DNA of 64,000 bases from Chelonoidis abingdonii (lineage: Eukaryota; Chordata; Testudines; Testudinidae): positions 63,512,600-63,576,599 of the forward strand of contig NC_133773.1 of assembly GCF_003597395.2 (NCBI RefSeq), in the 5' to 3' direction. Under the pieces are notes generated by a model. The model had not been told where the DNA came from. It saw only the letters and a list, made by a program, of their open reading frames with translations, and did no database searches. Positions within the stretch are counted from its first letter, which is position 1. The number at the start of each line of letters is the position of its first letter. Shown piece by piece: positions 48,616 to 60,403 of this stretch. The translations under genes were made by a program, and so were the position numbers.

Positions 48616-49056
48616 ACAGAAGTTGGTCCAATAAAATATGTTATTTCATCCATCTTGTCTCTCTAACAATTAGGAGACAGGCAAAACTGATAGAGTCCCT
48701 TTCCCCCAACCCACAATTTTTTTTGCAGATTACAAGCAAGAAATTAGTAGCCCTGCAGAAAATACAGAGAGAAGACATGAGAGTTTGCTACTGGAAGCAA
48801 GTAAGCTGTGAAAATCTTAGCCTCTTTATAAACATGCATTTACCAGCAGAATTATTCCTGGTGACTTGCACAAACTCTAGTCAGTACCCCAGACTCCGAT
48901 TGGTGGCTTGTTCCAAGAAAGGAGCAATACTTACAATTTTTAAGCAAGCTGACAGTGTGAGAGAGACAATGGACATTGCATACCAAGACAGCTAAATACT
49001 TATTGTAGTATTGTCAGTACAACACCCTGAAACTGGCAAACACCAAGAGCTTTGTT

Positions 49057-49962
49057 TTCATAGAATCATAGCACTAGAAGGGACCGCAAAGGTCACTACC
49101 CCCCTGCCAAGATGCAGCATTTGTTGTATCTAAACCATCCAAGACAGATGGCTATCTAGTCTCCTTTTCAAAACCTCCAGTGAAGGAGCTTCCATGACCT
49201 CTCTAGGCAGTCTATTCCATTGTCCTACTATTCTTAGAGTTAGGAAGAATTCCCTGAGATGCAGTCTCAATCTGCTAGGCTGTAGTTTTAGCCTACTGCC
49301 TCTTTACCTGCCCTCTGTGGCAAACCCACAACTTTTCTCCATCTCTTTTATGGCAGCCTTTTAAGTATTTGAGGACTGCTATCACATCCCCCCCACAATC
49401 TCCTCTTTCCCAAAAACATACCCAGTTCCTTCACCCTTTGCTCATATGGCTTGCACTCCATCCCTTTGATCAGTTTCTCTACATCCTTTCTATGCATTGC
49501 TGACCAAAATCAGACACAATACTCCAGCTGAGGCCTAACCAGCATCAAGTAGAGTGGTACTGTCACCTGCGGTGACTTGAAGGCTATGCATTAACACAGG
49601 CAATCAAAATCACATTTGCCCTTTTTTGCAACAGCATTACATTGCTGACTCATGTTGAGGTTGTGATCCTCCAAAACTCCCAGAACCTTCTCAGTAGTGC
49701 TACTGCTGCCAAATGAGTTTCTTCCGCCCCCTTCTCCATCCTGCCATTTTATATTTGTGCATTTATTTTTTATTCCCTAGGTGTGGCACCTTACATTTGT
49801 CTTTGTGGAATTTCATTCTATCATCTATAGGCCTGCTCTCCAATTTGTCAAGATCCCTCCAAATATTAGTTCTATCCTCCAAAGTGCTGGCAACACCCCT
49901 TAGCTTTCTGTCATCTAGAAATTTGAACAGTATGCTCTCTATTCCTACAGGTCATTAATTGG
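49057..49962 (-). mobile_element. CR1 LINE 3' end
   Basis: On the minus strand the copy ends at 49057 with CCCTTCTAGTGCTATGATTC, the CR1 3' signature. Upstream lie ORF2 C-terminal fragments: FLDDRKLRGVASTLED near 49880-49925, MHRKDVEKLIKGMECKPYEQ near 49440-49500 and LGMFLGK near 49415. Frames are broken. 5'-truncated. Confidence 0.88.
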
Positions 49963-51064
49963 CCTTTGTAGCCCAATCATAAATTCCTTGGGAAATAACT
50001 ATGCTCTGATTTTCAGACTTTGCCACTGTAAGAGATGTTTGAATTGCATTTAGATGCTGAAAATAATATTCGATTGTCTAAATGAGTGACCAGCCAAATG
50101 TGACATTGAGATGTCCTGTTAGGTGCCCAAGCTTAAAAACTGTGCTTTCTAGACCAGATCCACCATAAAGCTACACAAAGATTTAGGTTTAGAGGATTAG
50201 GCATATATTCTACTTTAAAACTGTCAATCTGTTGCATTACAAAACTCTGGTCAGTTACCGTATGGCTGATATCCTACATGTTGTGACAATGTAGATATAC
50301 ACCATGCTTTTGAAGCGGGGGTGGGATCCAAATCAAGGAAGTCAAGGGGAGTCTTTGCAGTGACTTCAGTGGGAGTTGGATTGTACCCTAACTGTTCTCT
50401 TCACAAATGACTCCAGTTATAGAATCATGGTTTGTCTAGAGTAGGCTTAATTGTTTGCTATGACAATGAGGATAATCCCATCAGTGTTATTGTATTACCA
50501 GTTAACAAAAAATAATCTGTCACTTTATACTGCTTGACCAAATACCTGTTCTTTAATAAAAGTGAAGAGTGAATCATTATTAGACTGTCATGGTCACTAA
50601 GGGTGCACTATGCTGTAGTGATCTTACATTTGTGGATAAGTAGGTGTTCTCACCTAGAGGAGTTTTGCCTAGGTAGGTTACAGAATTAGAACAATACTCA
50701 GTACTAGCAAGAATTGAGCAGCATAGATCACCTTAAACTGAGGATTTAATCATGGTAATATGTTTGTTTTTTAGAAACATATTTGCCTGAATATTTGACC
50801 AAGTGATTTATGCACAGATACCAGAATTCTTCAAGCCCTGAAGCAGACATTTCCAATAATAGGATACGTAACTTTGATATGCATTTACAGGAAAAAAAAT
50901 GGTTTCCCCTTGATATATTCCATCCACTCTAAAGTCCAGCTTTTTCCAACCAAAAGGACATCAGGTTTCTTCCACTTTATCAAGATGTGTTCAGCTTTTG
51001 CAACACACAAATGATCCTAGTGTACTGGTTATCCATGTCAGCACAAACTGCAGAAATTTCTTTC

Positions 51065-51067
<3 letters not shown>
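49963..51067. other. No recognisable gene
   Basis: Unassigned. A GTGACTTCAGTGGGAGTTGG word near 50357-50385 resembles an ancient amniote repeat. Confidence 0.4.

Positions 51068-51095
<28 letters not shown>
51068..51095. repeat. Poly-A run of 28
   Basis: Uninterrupted A run. The sequence before it is not a recognised SINE or processed transcript. Confidence 0.9.
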
Positions 51096-51098
<3 letters not shown>

Positions 51099-51263
51099 TT
51101 CATCTAATTATTTATCATTCAGTGCCTAGAACTGGGATCCTATACAGTCACCTTATCCTGGTAGCAAAATTGTTAGATCACAATTGTTGGATCATGGAAA
51201 AATAACTCCTTCTCCTACCCTAATTTCTTATTGGGCATGACCTGAAAGGTGAATGGAAGGTTA

Positions 51264-51620
51264 TGTTGTCGATAAGGGCTTAATAAGCAGTATGCTGGAG
51301 TCAGGACATTTGCACAAGCTAAGATAAGCAGGAACATGCTGGTGGACAAGATACATCCAGAATGTAAAGATCAGGAAAGAGCATGTTGCACGGGAATTGG
51401 TTCCTGCAAAGTAACCAAGCCAAGCTCAAGACTATATAAAAGGAAGAGGTTTTCTGTGTAAGTTTGGATGGGTGGTACACCCTATCCCCATCCCCTATTC
51501 TTGACTCTGATCAATTCAGCATAGTTTTGTTGTATGCCAGATAAAGAAACATCAGTGATGAAATGGGGAGTCAAACTGAGTTTTTGGGATCCCAGACAAC
51601 TCCCGCAGCTAGACAACGTA
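51264..51620 (+). mobile_element. LTR-like promoter and leader
   Basis: It starts with TGTTGTCGATAAGGGC and has a TATATAAAAGG box at 51434-51444, then GATAAAGAAACATC near 51540, in the position of a weak poly-A signal, and GGGATCCCAGACAACTCC near 51587. The order matches a retroviral-type LTR, but I find no gag or pol after it and no verified end. Confidence 0.45.
51434..51444 (+). promoter_or_regulatory. TATA box of the LTR-like element
   Basis: TATATAAAAGG, a strong TATA consensus, followed by a purine-rich stretch where an initiation site could lie. Confidence 0.55.
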
Positions 51621-52467
51621 TTCTGGATATGTCAAGTCAAAGAGGTCTTGGAGGGACTCTTAACAGAAGTTATGATCACTAGAGTTTCCAAGGTGTCAGA
51701 CTATGTTTTCATATGTGTGAAATGCACTTTTGTTGATGTAGACATGGCCAGAAGTGCACCACTGGGCCGTCTTTGACTAATGAAATTTACACCATGGCCC
51801 CTAGCTTCGTGGTATAATTTAAATACACATCATCCCAAGGAGAATTTGGTTTTAACGGTTGTAAGTAGTTATGGGTTTGCTATAAAGTGTCTGCTTTATT
51901 TTTTTCTAAACTTTCCATTATTTGAAAATCTAGCCTGTTGTTACTTTGGCTAAATAGTTCTATTTGTTCAGACAGGTTTTAAAAAGAGATGTTTAGTTGT
52001 GCTGGCAGGTGGATTCGATTTAAATCACTAGTCAGGAAGACACAATCTAATCATGGATTTCCACATAAAAGTGCATTCTTGTTGATTGTTATAACCTTAA
52101 TATATATTCTTCACAACTCAGATGTAAGTTTCACTTTTAGAAGGTACAGACTATACATTTTAAAGTGATTTATTTTGAAAATTTTTCAGATTAGTTTTAC
52201 AGCTATATCAGAAAACAAATGATTGTTTGGTTATTTTATTTACCAAAGGGCAATTGAAGCAGTTTTTTATGAAGTCATTGAGAGGTGAACTATCATGAAT
52301 ACTTGGAGGATTTTCTTGCCATGCTGTATTAGGAAAAGATCACCACCAGACAGACATTTAAACTGATTTAACTAAAACAACATTATGTATTCTGGATTTT
52401 TCTCTTCAACAACATACATAATATTTTAACAAAACAAGTATATGAAGTTTTGAATTTACTTAAACAT

Positions 52468-52672
52468 TAAAAAAGCAACAGAGGGAGTCCTGTGGCACCT
52501 TAAAGACTAACAGATGTATTAGAGCATAAGCTATTGTGGGTGAATACGCACTTCGTCACTTATTCACCCATGATAGCTTATGCTCCAATACACCCGCTAG
52601 TCTTTAAGGTGCCACAGGACTCTTTGTTGCTTTTTACAGATCCAGACTAACACGGCTACCCCTCTGATACTT
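52468..52672. repeat. Foldback of two inverted Penelope-type terminal fragments
   Basis: The left arm, AAGCAACAGAGGGAGTCCTG with TGGCACCTTAAAGACTAAC and GAGCATAAGCTATTGTGGG, is the reverse complement, with few mismatches, of the right arm, CATGATAGCTTATGCTCC with CTAGTCTTTAAGGTGCCAC and AGGACTCTTTGTTGCTT. Arms are about 75 bp around a short centre at 52552-52562. The right arm extends into CAGACTAACACGGCTACC. Inverted terminal copies are common in Penelope-like insertions. ACTTAAA on both sides may be a target duplication. Confidence 0.75.
52521..52558 (-). ncRNA. Hammerhead-like ribozyme relic in a foldback arm
   Basis: On the minus strand: TGACGA (core, with G instead of C before it), then AGTGCGT-ATTC-ACCCAC as a stem-loop with one mismatch, then AATA in place of GAAA, then GC-TTAT-GC as a two-pair stem III, followed by TC, the expected cleavage dinucleotide. 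An extra A sits between the first core box and stem II. The architecture is that of a minimal type I hammerhead, but both core boxes are mutated, so it is inactive as written. Confidence 0.45.
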
Positions 52673-52772
52673 AAAAACAAACCTGATTTTAAAGAACTTG
52701 AATGTTTAACTAAAATAGTTTAATGAATTTTTTTTTAAAAAAAACAAAATATTAAATTGACTGTCAGCCAGG

Positions 52773-53078
52773 TCAAAATGAGAAACTTAAAATATGAGCT
52801 TTTGCAGCTAACTCAGTTGTCTTTCCTGTTTGTTCATAATCTGGAAAAGAAAAAAAGAGCTTTTCTGCTTTTTCAGGTCCAAAATGATTTCTCAATTTGG
52901 AATGAATTTGTTCAAAGGAAGAAAATATGTTTACACCAGCAGAAGAAGCTACTGCTGTTAAAAGTGAGATCATCACTTCAGTCTCTGAATCCAAGTGCTT
53001 AAGTGACTTCCACCAGTTCACTGGAGTGACTTTCTTTAAAACATCGGCAAACATTTCTTGAATGGTTCTTATTCCCAA
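52773..53078 (-). pseudogene. hAT transposase C-terminal fragment
   Basis: The 101-codon open piece contains VNIFSSFEQIHSKLRNHFGP followed by EKAEKLFFSF, matching the hAT C-terminal dimerisation segment in which FSSFGxxHSKLRNRLGxEKAxKLVF is typical. WWKSL and EVMISLLTAVASSAG upstream also fit. The N-terminal catalytic part is not recognisable in the rest of the element. Confidence 0.75.
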
Positions 53079-53528
53079 ACTTGGTCTCTTTTATGGCCTG
53101 CTGCCATTATAGGTTTTCCCTTCTAGTAAGAGAATGGTATGGTAGATCTCAAATCAATGAAGGCTACACTCAGAAAGACCTCAAGACTTCTGGAATATGC
53201 TGCGAAACATTTCACTTTTGTTTCTACTGCCTGTCCCTCCCTTCTCACATTTATCCCCAGACTTCTCCTTGTCCAGATCTATTCCACCCCCAACAGTCTT
53301 CTATTCACTGAACTTTTTGAAACTTTGAACTTTTAGAGAGAGGTAGGGGATTGACTGTGTGTACAGAAATTTGCAGAGGGACAACAGGGTTGAGGTCTGT
53401 TATTTCTCACCTCTATATATTATTTATTTAAAAACATTTTTGCTGTTAACAAGCATGTTATCTCTGGAGAGACAAATCCACAGTTTGAGAATTGCAAAAC
53501 TAAGCATCTCTGATGGTATCTTCTAGAC

Positions 53529-53860
53529 CAGTGTTCCCAAACTTGTTCCGCTGCTTTTGAAGGGGAAGCCAATGGCAGGCTGGGCCAGTTTGTTTACCTG
53601 CCATGTCTGCAGATTTGGCCGATCGTGGCTCCCAGTGGCCGCAGTTCGCTGCTCCAGGCCAATGGGAGCTGCTGGAAGCAGTATGGGCCAAGAGACATAC
53701 TGGCTGCCACTTCCAGCAGCTCTCATTGGCCTGGAGCAGCAAACTGCGGCCACTGGGACCCGTGATCGGCCAAACCTGAAGAGACAGCAGGTAAACAAAC
53801 TGGCCTGGCCTACCAGGGGCTTTCCCTGCACAAGTGGCAGAACAAGTTTGGAAACCACTG
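53529..53860. mobile_element. Palindromic hAT MITE
   Basis: It starts CAGTGTTCCCAAACTTGTTC and ends GAACAAGTTTGGAAACCACTG, with near-continuous inverted pairing over most of its 332 bp (for example GGCCGATCGTGGC opposite CCCGTGATCGGCC). Flanking octamers are TTCTAGAC and GTCTAGAC. The similar open frames on both strands are a consequence of the palindrome. Confidence 0.92.
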
Positions 53861-54176
53861 GTCTAGACTGATCATTGAGTCTCATTGGGTAGATAGAAAG
53901 ATTAACCCAAATAATACAGAAGCCCCTGGAACCCCGTAAGATTGGGTCCCTAATCCATGAACTATTGGAACTCATTTACAAAACTTCCTAAACTTTACAT
54001 GATTATCTCATACTACAGAATTAATAATCCCTATTCCATAATGAGATATCTTTGAGTTGTAATATATCTTAACTAAAGCTACCTTTAGATTGCTCTTTGA
54101 GGAAAAAACAATCAAAAAATTCAAGTTAAATTAAAATTTGATTTTATTTTTAAATCATTGATTTTTATCCACCCTG

Positions 54177-57100
54177 CTGTGCTGCAAGGTGCTTTGGTTC
54201 TTGTACAGCTGTACTAGTCCTATTGCCTGAAGTGCTTATGTCACTAATGTAGTTTGTCAAGGTCTTCAGTCTCTTTAAACTATAGATATTTGAAATTGAA
54301 AAGCTAAATAGGATTTCCACTATCTATTCCTTTCGAATGAGCCTGTGTGTGTAACCCAATGATGAATATGTTACTGGTCCCCTGCTTTGGCAATCCACAA
54401 AAACGGAGTTTTTATAGCTGCCAGCTAAAAAGCCTTGGCTCTTTAGCTCAAGCAGATGCAGCTCATGCTTTTAGTTCTGGAGGCTCCTGGTGTGCCAGCC
54501 TATGAGAGAAGCCATTACATGTGCATATATCATAACTTTAACCAGTGTTCTTTACACCTGAGAACAGGACTTAAATTTAGAGCCTGGATCCCTGGTTCTT
54601 TGCTTTCTATTTTAGTTCCCTTTTCTGCATATAACCCTGCCCCCATACTTTTAATCTTTTAGCCCTTTTCAACTTTGTTATTTGCTTTGATAACTTTAAA
54701 AGTTGCCTATAGTTTGACAGCATCTCATGTTCAGCTGTTAGGAGTCTAGTTTTTCAAAATAAATGTTTATGATCTGCTGTATGGCTCCTTACTTCCAGTA
54801 ATTGCTCCAGGGGAAAGAAGTCATGTTTGGCCAGCTTTGGGATTACTTGTCATGGTTTTTACAGAATGTTGTCATTCTATTTGGATTTTTAATCATTATG
54901 CAACATGTGAGAATGAGAGATAATTTCCATTTCAAACCACTTGCTACACACAGCTCTAATTAAGAATCTTGATATCACATTTTGAAGCTGCTCAAAGTGT
55001 CTGACAATTATTCTGGAGTTTCATACAATAGTCCCACAGTGCTGTTGATTCTACAGCAGTGAACTTCAGATTTTTTCTTTTTTTTTTAGAAACAAATCTG
55101 ACTGATGTTGTTATCTGCTCCCTTCAAAGCTTTAGAAGCTGAGACATTTTTTTCAAGTAAGACATTTACTTTCATCCCTCCTGTGATGTATCACACAGCC
55201 ATGATGTATATCACCAGAACAGTAACATTTAGAAGAATGGAAATACTGTATGTGTTGAGACTCAGAATGCAGTAAGAAATTAAGGATCAATTTGCAATAA
55301 CACAGATGTTCAGTGTTAAAGACCTAGAGCATTGACTGGAACATTGTACAAAACAAGACAGGAGATGGGAAAAAATGCAGTTGCCACTGTAAACAGTTTA
55401 GAACAACATTTTTCTTTTCACTAGATTGTGTTATCCAACTTTTTCCCCTCCCTTTTTTTTTTTTTCTTTTTAACTTAATTGCTCTTTTTCCAGGGTCTGA
55501 TTTCAAGTTACAAGTTCTGTACAGAGTTACTCATTTCTCCCCCCCTCCCCTAAATTTGATCAGGCTTCAGTTTAAATCACTCTCTCTATTAAAGATCAGG
55601 ATTAAGCCTAATTGGGGGAGCAGATTATCCTATATCTGCCTACTATGAGGTTCTTACGCCATCCTCTGAGACAGTGTGTTCCAAACACTGTTGAAGACAG
55701 GATATTGGACTAAATAGACCTTGGGTCTGATCTAGTATCAGAATTACTGTACTCCCATTGAGACAAATACAGTGACTGATACCTGTGAAGGCTTCAAGGG
55801 GTTGCAACATCAGAGATATTGTACCTCCTCATCCCCTCTACTTTTCTTCATCTCCCTTCCATCCCTTCTTTTCTTGTTTCTTCTCCCTTCCCATTTCTCT
55901 CTTCTTGAAAAGATGCAGCAGTCACTAGAAAGCAATACACCCATGCACACTTGGATAAGTTCAACAGAATCTCCCCTCCAGCAGAAGACATTTGGGAAGA
56001 TAGTCAGACATATGAAAATCTAGTGTGTATTATCTGATGAATTATTTTAATAGGTTATTGTTCCATATGTTTTAATAATAAGGGCTGAACTTAACTCTCA
56101 CCCCCCTGAAATTTAGCTTAAAAGGTATGTACCCAATTAACCAACAATCTACCAGTAGAGAGGCAGTTCTAGTTGTATTTTAGTACTGGTGAAGTATGTC
56201 TGTTTTAGAGTAGAGGAAGTTGAACTTACCACAGAAGAGGAACAGCATTGGTGAGTAGTAGCAGTGGAAGCATCCTGCTAGTGCCTGGCTAACATGAGCA
56301 TGTGATCAAATAATCACATGGAGGAAGGTAATTCAATTTCTATGCTAAATCAGGTTTTACCCCTTTATTAAAACTACTTACAAGGGTGCTGACTGAAATC
56401 ATGTGTGTGTGGACACCTGCCCATCAGCAGCTAAACTGAGACTATCAAACTCAATTCATATAGGCCACTGAGCAATGAGTTTTGAACAGTAAATTATAGA
56501 CCATGACTGTAACTGGAGAACTAGCACAGAAATCCCTTAGTGTTCAGTGCCCTGAGCCACCTACTCATGTCAGAGTTTTGTTGTAAGTCACTCTGCAGAA
56601 ATGATTTAGTTTCACATGAATGCACGTGGGGTAGGTGGTCATGTATGGATATTTAAACCACCACTGAAATGCGGTCTTATAAAAAAGATGAGGAATTCAA
56701 AAGGTCGGGGGGGGGGGGGGGGAAATCATTCACCTGAGGCTCAGGAAGTGGCTTCAAAACTGGTTCAGTTTCAAAATTAATATGATATATAGTTCTCTTC
56801 CAAGGTGTCAATCTTCCCATCAAGAACTTTGAGACAGCTATTAATTTTCAAATGAATTCTTAATTACTGTAGTCTCTGCCTAGTGTTGCTCATTTTGTAT
56901 TCATACCAGGATTGTGACTAGGAATTAGTTTATTTTATCCCAACATTCAGAATCCTCCCCAAAATGCCTGTATATTACCATGCTTTATCACATTATGAAG
57001 CAAGTGTTACTCCCTATACTCTGAGGCAGAAGACAAAGTCTTATTCAGTTTTGAAGCTACAAACACTACCTGGTCATGGTGGCAGTTTTAGATTCCCTCC

Positions 57101-58491
57101 ACCTATAGAATCATAATATGCTTTTTCCACAGGTGCAAAATTGTACTAATTCCATCTGCAAGAGAGAATTTTGCGTGACACTAGTGTAACAGAGTAACGT
57201 TTTGCCTAAAGACTTTATTAAGCTAATGGGCTGCATCAGATTTTGCCATAAGGATTCGTTTGCTGTAGTCATCTAAAAACCACAGATGGTATTAAAAACT
57301 GACTGCATTTTGCACAGGAGCCAGCATCAGAAATGTAGCCTCCAACATGGATGTTATACAGAGCCTGTTTATTGGAGGGCAGGCACAGCAAACATTTGGT
57401 ACACCCGACATACCTGGATCCTGTAAAACATATTTATAGGAAAGCTTAGATTCTGCAGATCTGAAAGGTTCCTAGACCTCCCACCTGCAGAGATAATGTT
57501 CCAAATATGAACCAAAGGGAACTAATGCATTTCTGTTTTCCTGCAAATGCAAACAACCTGAAAGAAGTGACTAAGAGGTTGACCTTCCCAACCCTTATTA
57601 CAGCAGTAATTCTAAAGCCCAATGTGGACATTAATGTAAACATTAGCTATTTAATTCCTGACCATTTTAGTGGCTGGAAGTGAAGCCCACAGGTAATGGA
57701 AGTTGTGGCAGGGAAGGAAGTGTACAAGGAAGAACAGATGAAACAATGACGGGAAAGAAACAAAAGATTTAAAAGGAAGAGAAAGAGTAGAGAAGTAGCT
57801 GGATCATTAAGTGAGCTCATTTGCACTCTGCAGGATGCTGAAGGGTTCAGAACAAGTGATAAATACTTAGTTGCTACACAGAAGCCAGATTTTACCCCAA
57901 TCTTTGTGCAGGCCTCATTGACATCAGAGAAACTTCTGCTGTGAATTTGAAAGTAGTGTGTAATCCTAACTTTATACTCTAGCTAACCCATAGCCCAGAA
58001 ATAAAGATAGAATAAAGCCCTTGCATACAATGAATTGGACACTTCTAAAGGTATGTTTCTCAGTGCCTAAGCCAGAATCAGAACATAATGTCCACCAATC
58101 CTCGCATCTCCACAATAGCTTGACTTTAGGGAGCTCATGCTAACTAGTTGATAGCGTGGTACATAATGAAGGCTTTGTGTCTGCATTATGAGTGCAGGGA
58201 CCACTACAGGAGTACACAGGGACCATAATTCTGTCTCAGAATGCACTGGGTGCAGCCTCTTTTTTTGAATTACTCCACAGTATTGGTAAGTGTTCTTGAG
58301 GGGATATCTGCAGACAGCAGGAAACCAAATAAACTGAGCCTAAGCTGATCCTTGCTCCACAGGAAGATGAAAGATTCCCAAGGTCACTGCCACTATGCTG
58401 TCAAAGTGATCCTTTCTGGCCCTAGGCATTGATAGGAAGTTTGGGAGAACATTCACTGCAGCATGCACAAGCTCACTGTTTCTCCATAGAT
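54177..58491. other. No recognisable gene
   Basis: 4.3 kb without a recognised transposon or exon. Contains a T-rich run near 55452-55465, a polypyrimidine stretch at 55825-55900 and a run of 16 G. Confidence 0.45.
56707..56722. repeat. Run of 16 G
   Basis: Uninterrupted G run, prone to quadruplex formation and to length errors in assembly. Confidence 0.9.
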
Positions 58492-59182
58492 CAAGGCAGG
58501 CAAACTTTTTGGCCTGGAGGCCAGTTTGGGGAGCCCCAGCCTCCCCTAACAGCCAGGTGTGGCCCAGCTCCACACCCCTATCTGATCCCCTCTCCTGCTT
58601 CTCACCCTCTGACAGCCTCCCTCCCCCAACTCCTTCCCCATCCAGCCCCCTGTTCCCTTATGGCCCCCCCCAGGACCCCTGCCCCATGCACCCTCCTGCT
58701 CCCTGTCTCCTGACAGCCCCCAGATTCCTCACCCCTGACTGCCCTCCACCCCCCATCCAACCCCCCTCTCCTTCCTGACTGCCTCCCCAGAACCCCTGCC
58801 CCCATTCAACCCCTGTTCCTCATCCTCTGACCACCCCAACCCCTATCCAGACCCCCACCCCAAACTCACCTGTCTCTTACCACACTGCCTGGATTAACAG
58901 TGACTGGCAGCGTTACAGCTGCACAGCCTGGCTAGAGCTGGGCACCCCACCACACAGCATAGAGCACTAAGTAAGGCTGGGCTCTGCAGCCACGCTACCC
59001 CAGGAGCTCACAGTCCCACTGCCCAGAGCATTGTGCCAGCAGCACGGGGAGTTGAGGCTGTGGGGGAGGAGAAACAGCCAGGGAGGGGCCGGGGCAAGCC
59101 TCCTGGGCCAGGAGCTCAGGGGCCAGGCAGGAGGGTCCCATGGGCTGGATGTGGCCCACAGGCCATAGTTTGTCCACCTTTG
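58492..59182. mobile_element. Non-autonomous hAT element, 691 bp, perfect 8-bp duplication
   Basis: Termini CAAGGCAGGCAAACTTTTTG and CATAGTTTGTCCACCTTTG are inverted, and subterminal TTTGGCCTGG/GGCCCACAGGCC extend the pairing. CCATAGAT occurs exactly at 58484-58491 and 59183-59190. The interior is a pyrimidine-rich array of CCCCTG/CTGACAGCC-type units, GC-rich and without real coding capacity. Confidence 0.95.
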
Positions 59183-59919
59183 CCATAGATACTACAGAAG
59201 GAGGCACTTGAAAGTTGCGTTTAGTCTAGAGTTTGGTAGTCAAAATAAGCCTGTACATTTGAACAAGAACCCTCATGGTTAAATAGCTAACGCCACCACC
59301 TTAATATGTGGTTCTCCAGTTATATTTCCCCCACCCTATATTGATCCCAGTATGGAAGATTCTGCCAGTACAGGAGATTCTGCCAGTACCTTTTAAGGCA
59401 GAAAGTTCTAGAATTATTGTGAGAAGAGAGCCCTCATGTATACTAAAACACACAAAAGGTTGAGATTAGTTACCTTTCCTATTTCTTCCTAATTCAAACA
59501 ATGTTGGCTAGCAAAACTGCCTCTAAAAATACATATTCTTTACAGAGTCATCTCCCCATACAAATGCTACACAGTTCATCCAACTGTAGATTAATGATGT
59601 CTGGGTTACAAAGGACAAATTCTAGCCTTTTGTGATGCTGCATAAGGAACATTATTCCCATTCTCCAAAACATGGAGCTACTAGGTTATCAGTTACTTTC
59701 AGATATATTTCCTTCAAACTTCTGATACAGAAAGTTAAGACATTATAAAGGGGTACTTAAGAACTTTTAAGCAGCTCAGTGCAGTACCACAATCTTTTTC
59801 TTGTCCCTGGTGCCTCTGTAAATTGCCAGCCAACATTGGTAGGTCTTCAGTGGCTTAGCATTTCAGCCAAGTCACAAAGTCCAAATTCCTTCTAGGATAT
59901 TACATTATTTGTCCTCAGT
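59183..59919. other. No recognisable gene
   Basis: Nothing identified beyond the duplicated CCATAGAT. Confidence 0.4.
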
Positions 59920-60403
59920 AGGGTCTTCAGGCCAGGCTCTGGTCCCCTTAAATTCAGCCCTTTATGAGCCTCTTCATACTATCCCTATCTCAAGGCCAAC
60001 ACCCTCATGCTCTTCTCTCTGCAATCCCCACTGCATAAATTCAGACAACCAGCCAGCCATCAACTCTGTCTAATGATTAGACAATTTAAGCCAGCAAGAT
60101 AGAACATTCAACACTCACCTGCTCCCAACTAGAAACTACACTACTAAGCCTCAGCAGCTCCTTTTATCTGGGCTAGCAGGGCCCTGATTGGCTGTTGCTA
60201 GCCCCTCTAGCCTTTACAGGACCCGGTCTCTGCGGTTTCCAAAATGGGCTGCTCCAGAGAGTCCTCTCTAGACAAATTTGCAATACCCACCTTTGCTGCT
60301 CTGGTCTTCTTGACCGGTTGCTTCTTGGTGAGGCATGTAGAAGGACAGTGACTGGGGCCCCGAGGGAGGCACTTCAGTGGCCAAACATACCCCATAACAG
60401 ACA
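59920..60403 (-). mobile_element. Possible LTR or other promoter-bearing repeat
   Basis: On the minus strand, from TGTTATGGGGTATG near 60403, the sequence runs into a CCAAT box and a TATA-like box and ends near GGCCTGAAGACCCTAC. It resembles an LTR, but neither boundaries nor target duplication are established. Confidence 0.35.
60161..60191 (-). promoter_or_regulatory. CCAAT box plus TATA-like box
   Basis: Minus strand: AGCCAATCAG (CCAAT core at 60187-60191) followed after about 20 bp by ATAAAAGG (60160-60167). Spacing is compatible with a core promoter, whether of an LTR or a host gene. Confidence 0.45.

Larger units (their letters stand above)
47560..48672 (+). mobile_element. Penelope-like element, internally deleted
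   Basis: The coding start of a Penelope-like reverse transcriptase is followed, after a deletion of most of the palm, by a 3' region with CTAGACACTAAAAATCATGG, TTATGGCTTATGATGTATAG and the terminal words CACCAACAGAAGTTGGTCC, AATAAAATATGTTATTTCA and CTTGTCTCTCTAA. The 3' words recur at 4651-4720 on the other strand. Penelope-like elements in animals often carry hammerhead ribozymes in their terminal regions, and a matching core appears at 48576. Confidence 0.78.
52005..54176 (-). mobile_element. 2.2-kb hAT element with two nested insertions
   Basis: The left end GCAGGTGGATTCGATTTAAA and the right end TTTTTATCCACCCTG are inverted versions of a GGGTGGAT terminus. The flanking octamers TTGTGCTG (51997-52004) and CTGTGCTG (54177-54184) agree at seven positions. 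A hAT transposase C-terminus is encoded on the minus strand at 52773-53078. The foldback at 52468-52672 and the MITE at 53529-53860 landed inside later. Confidence 0.82.

Noticed and set aside
53523..53975. 150-codon minus-strand frame and its plus-strand twin
   Set aside because: Both arise from the palindromic hAT MITE; they mirror each other.
58429..58778. Overlapping proline-rich frames
   Set aside because: Artifact of the polypyrimidine core of a non-autonomous hAT element.
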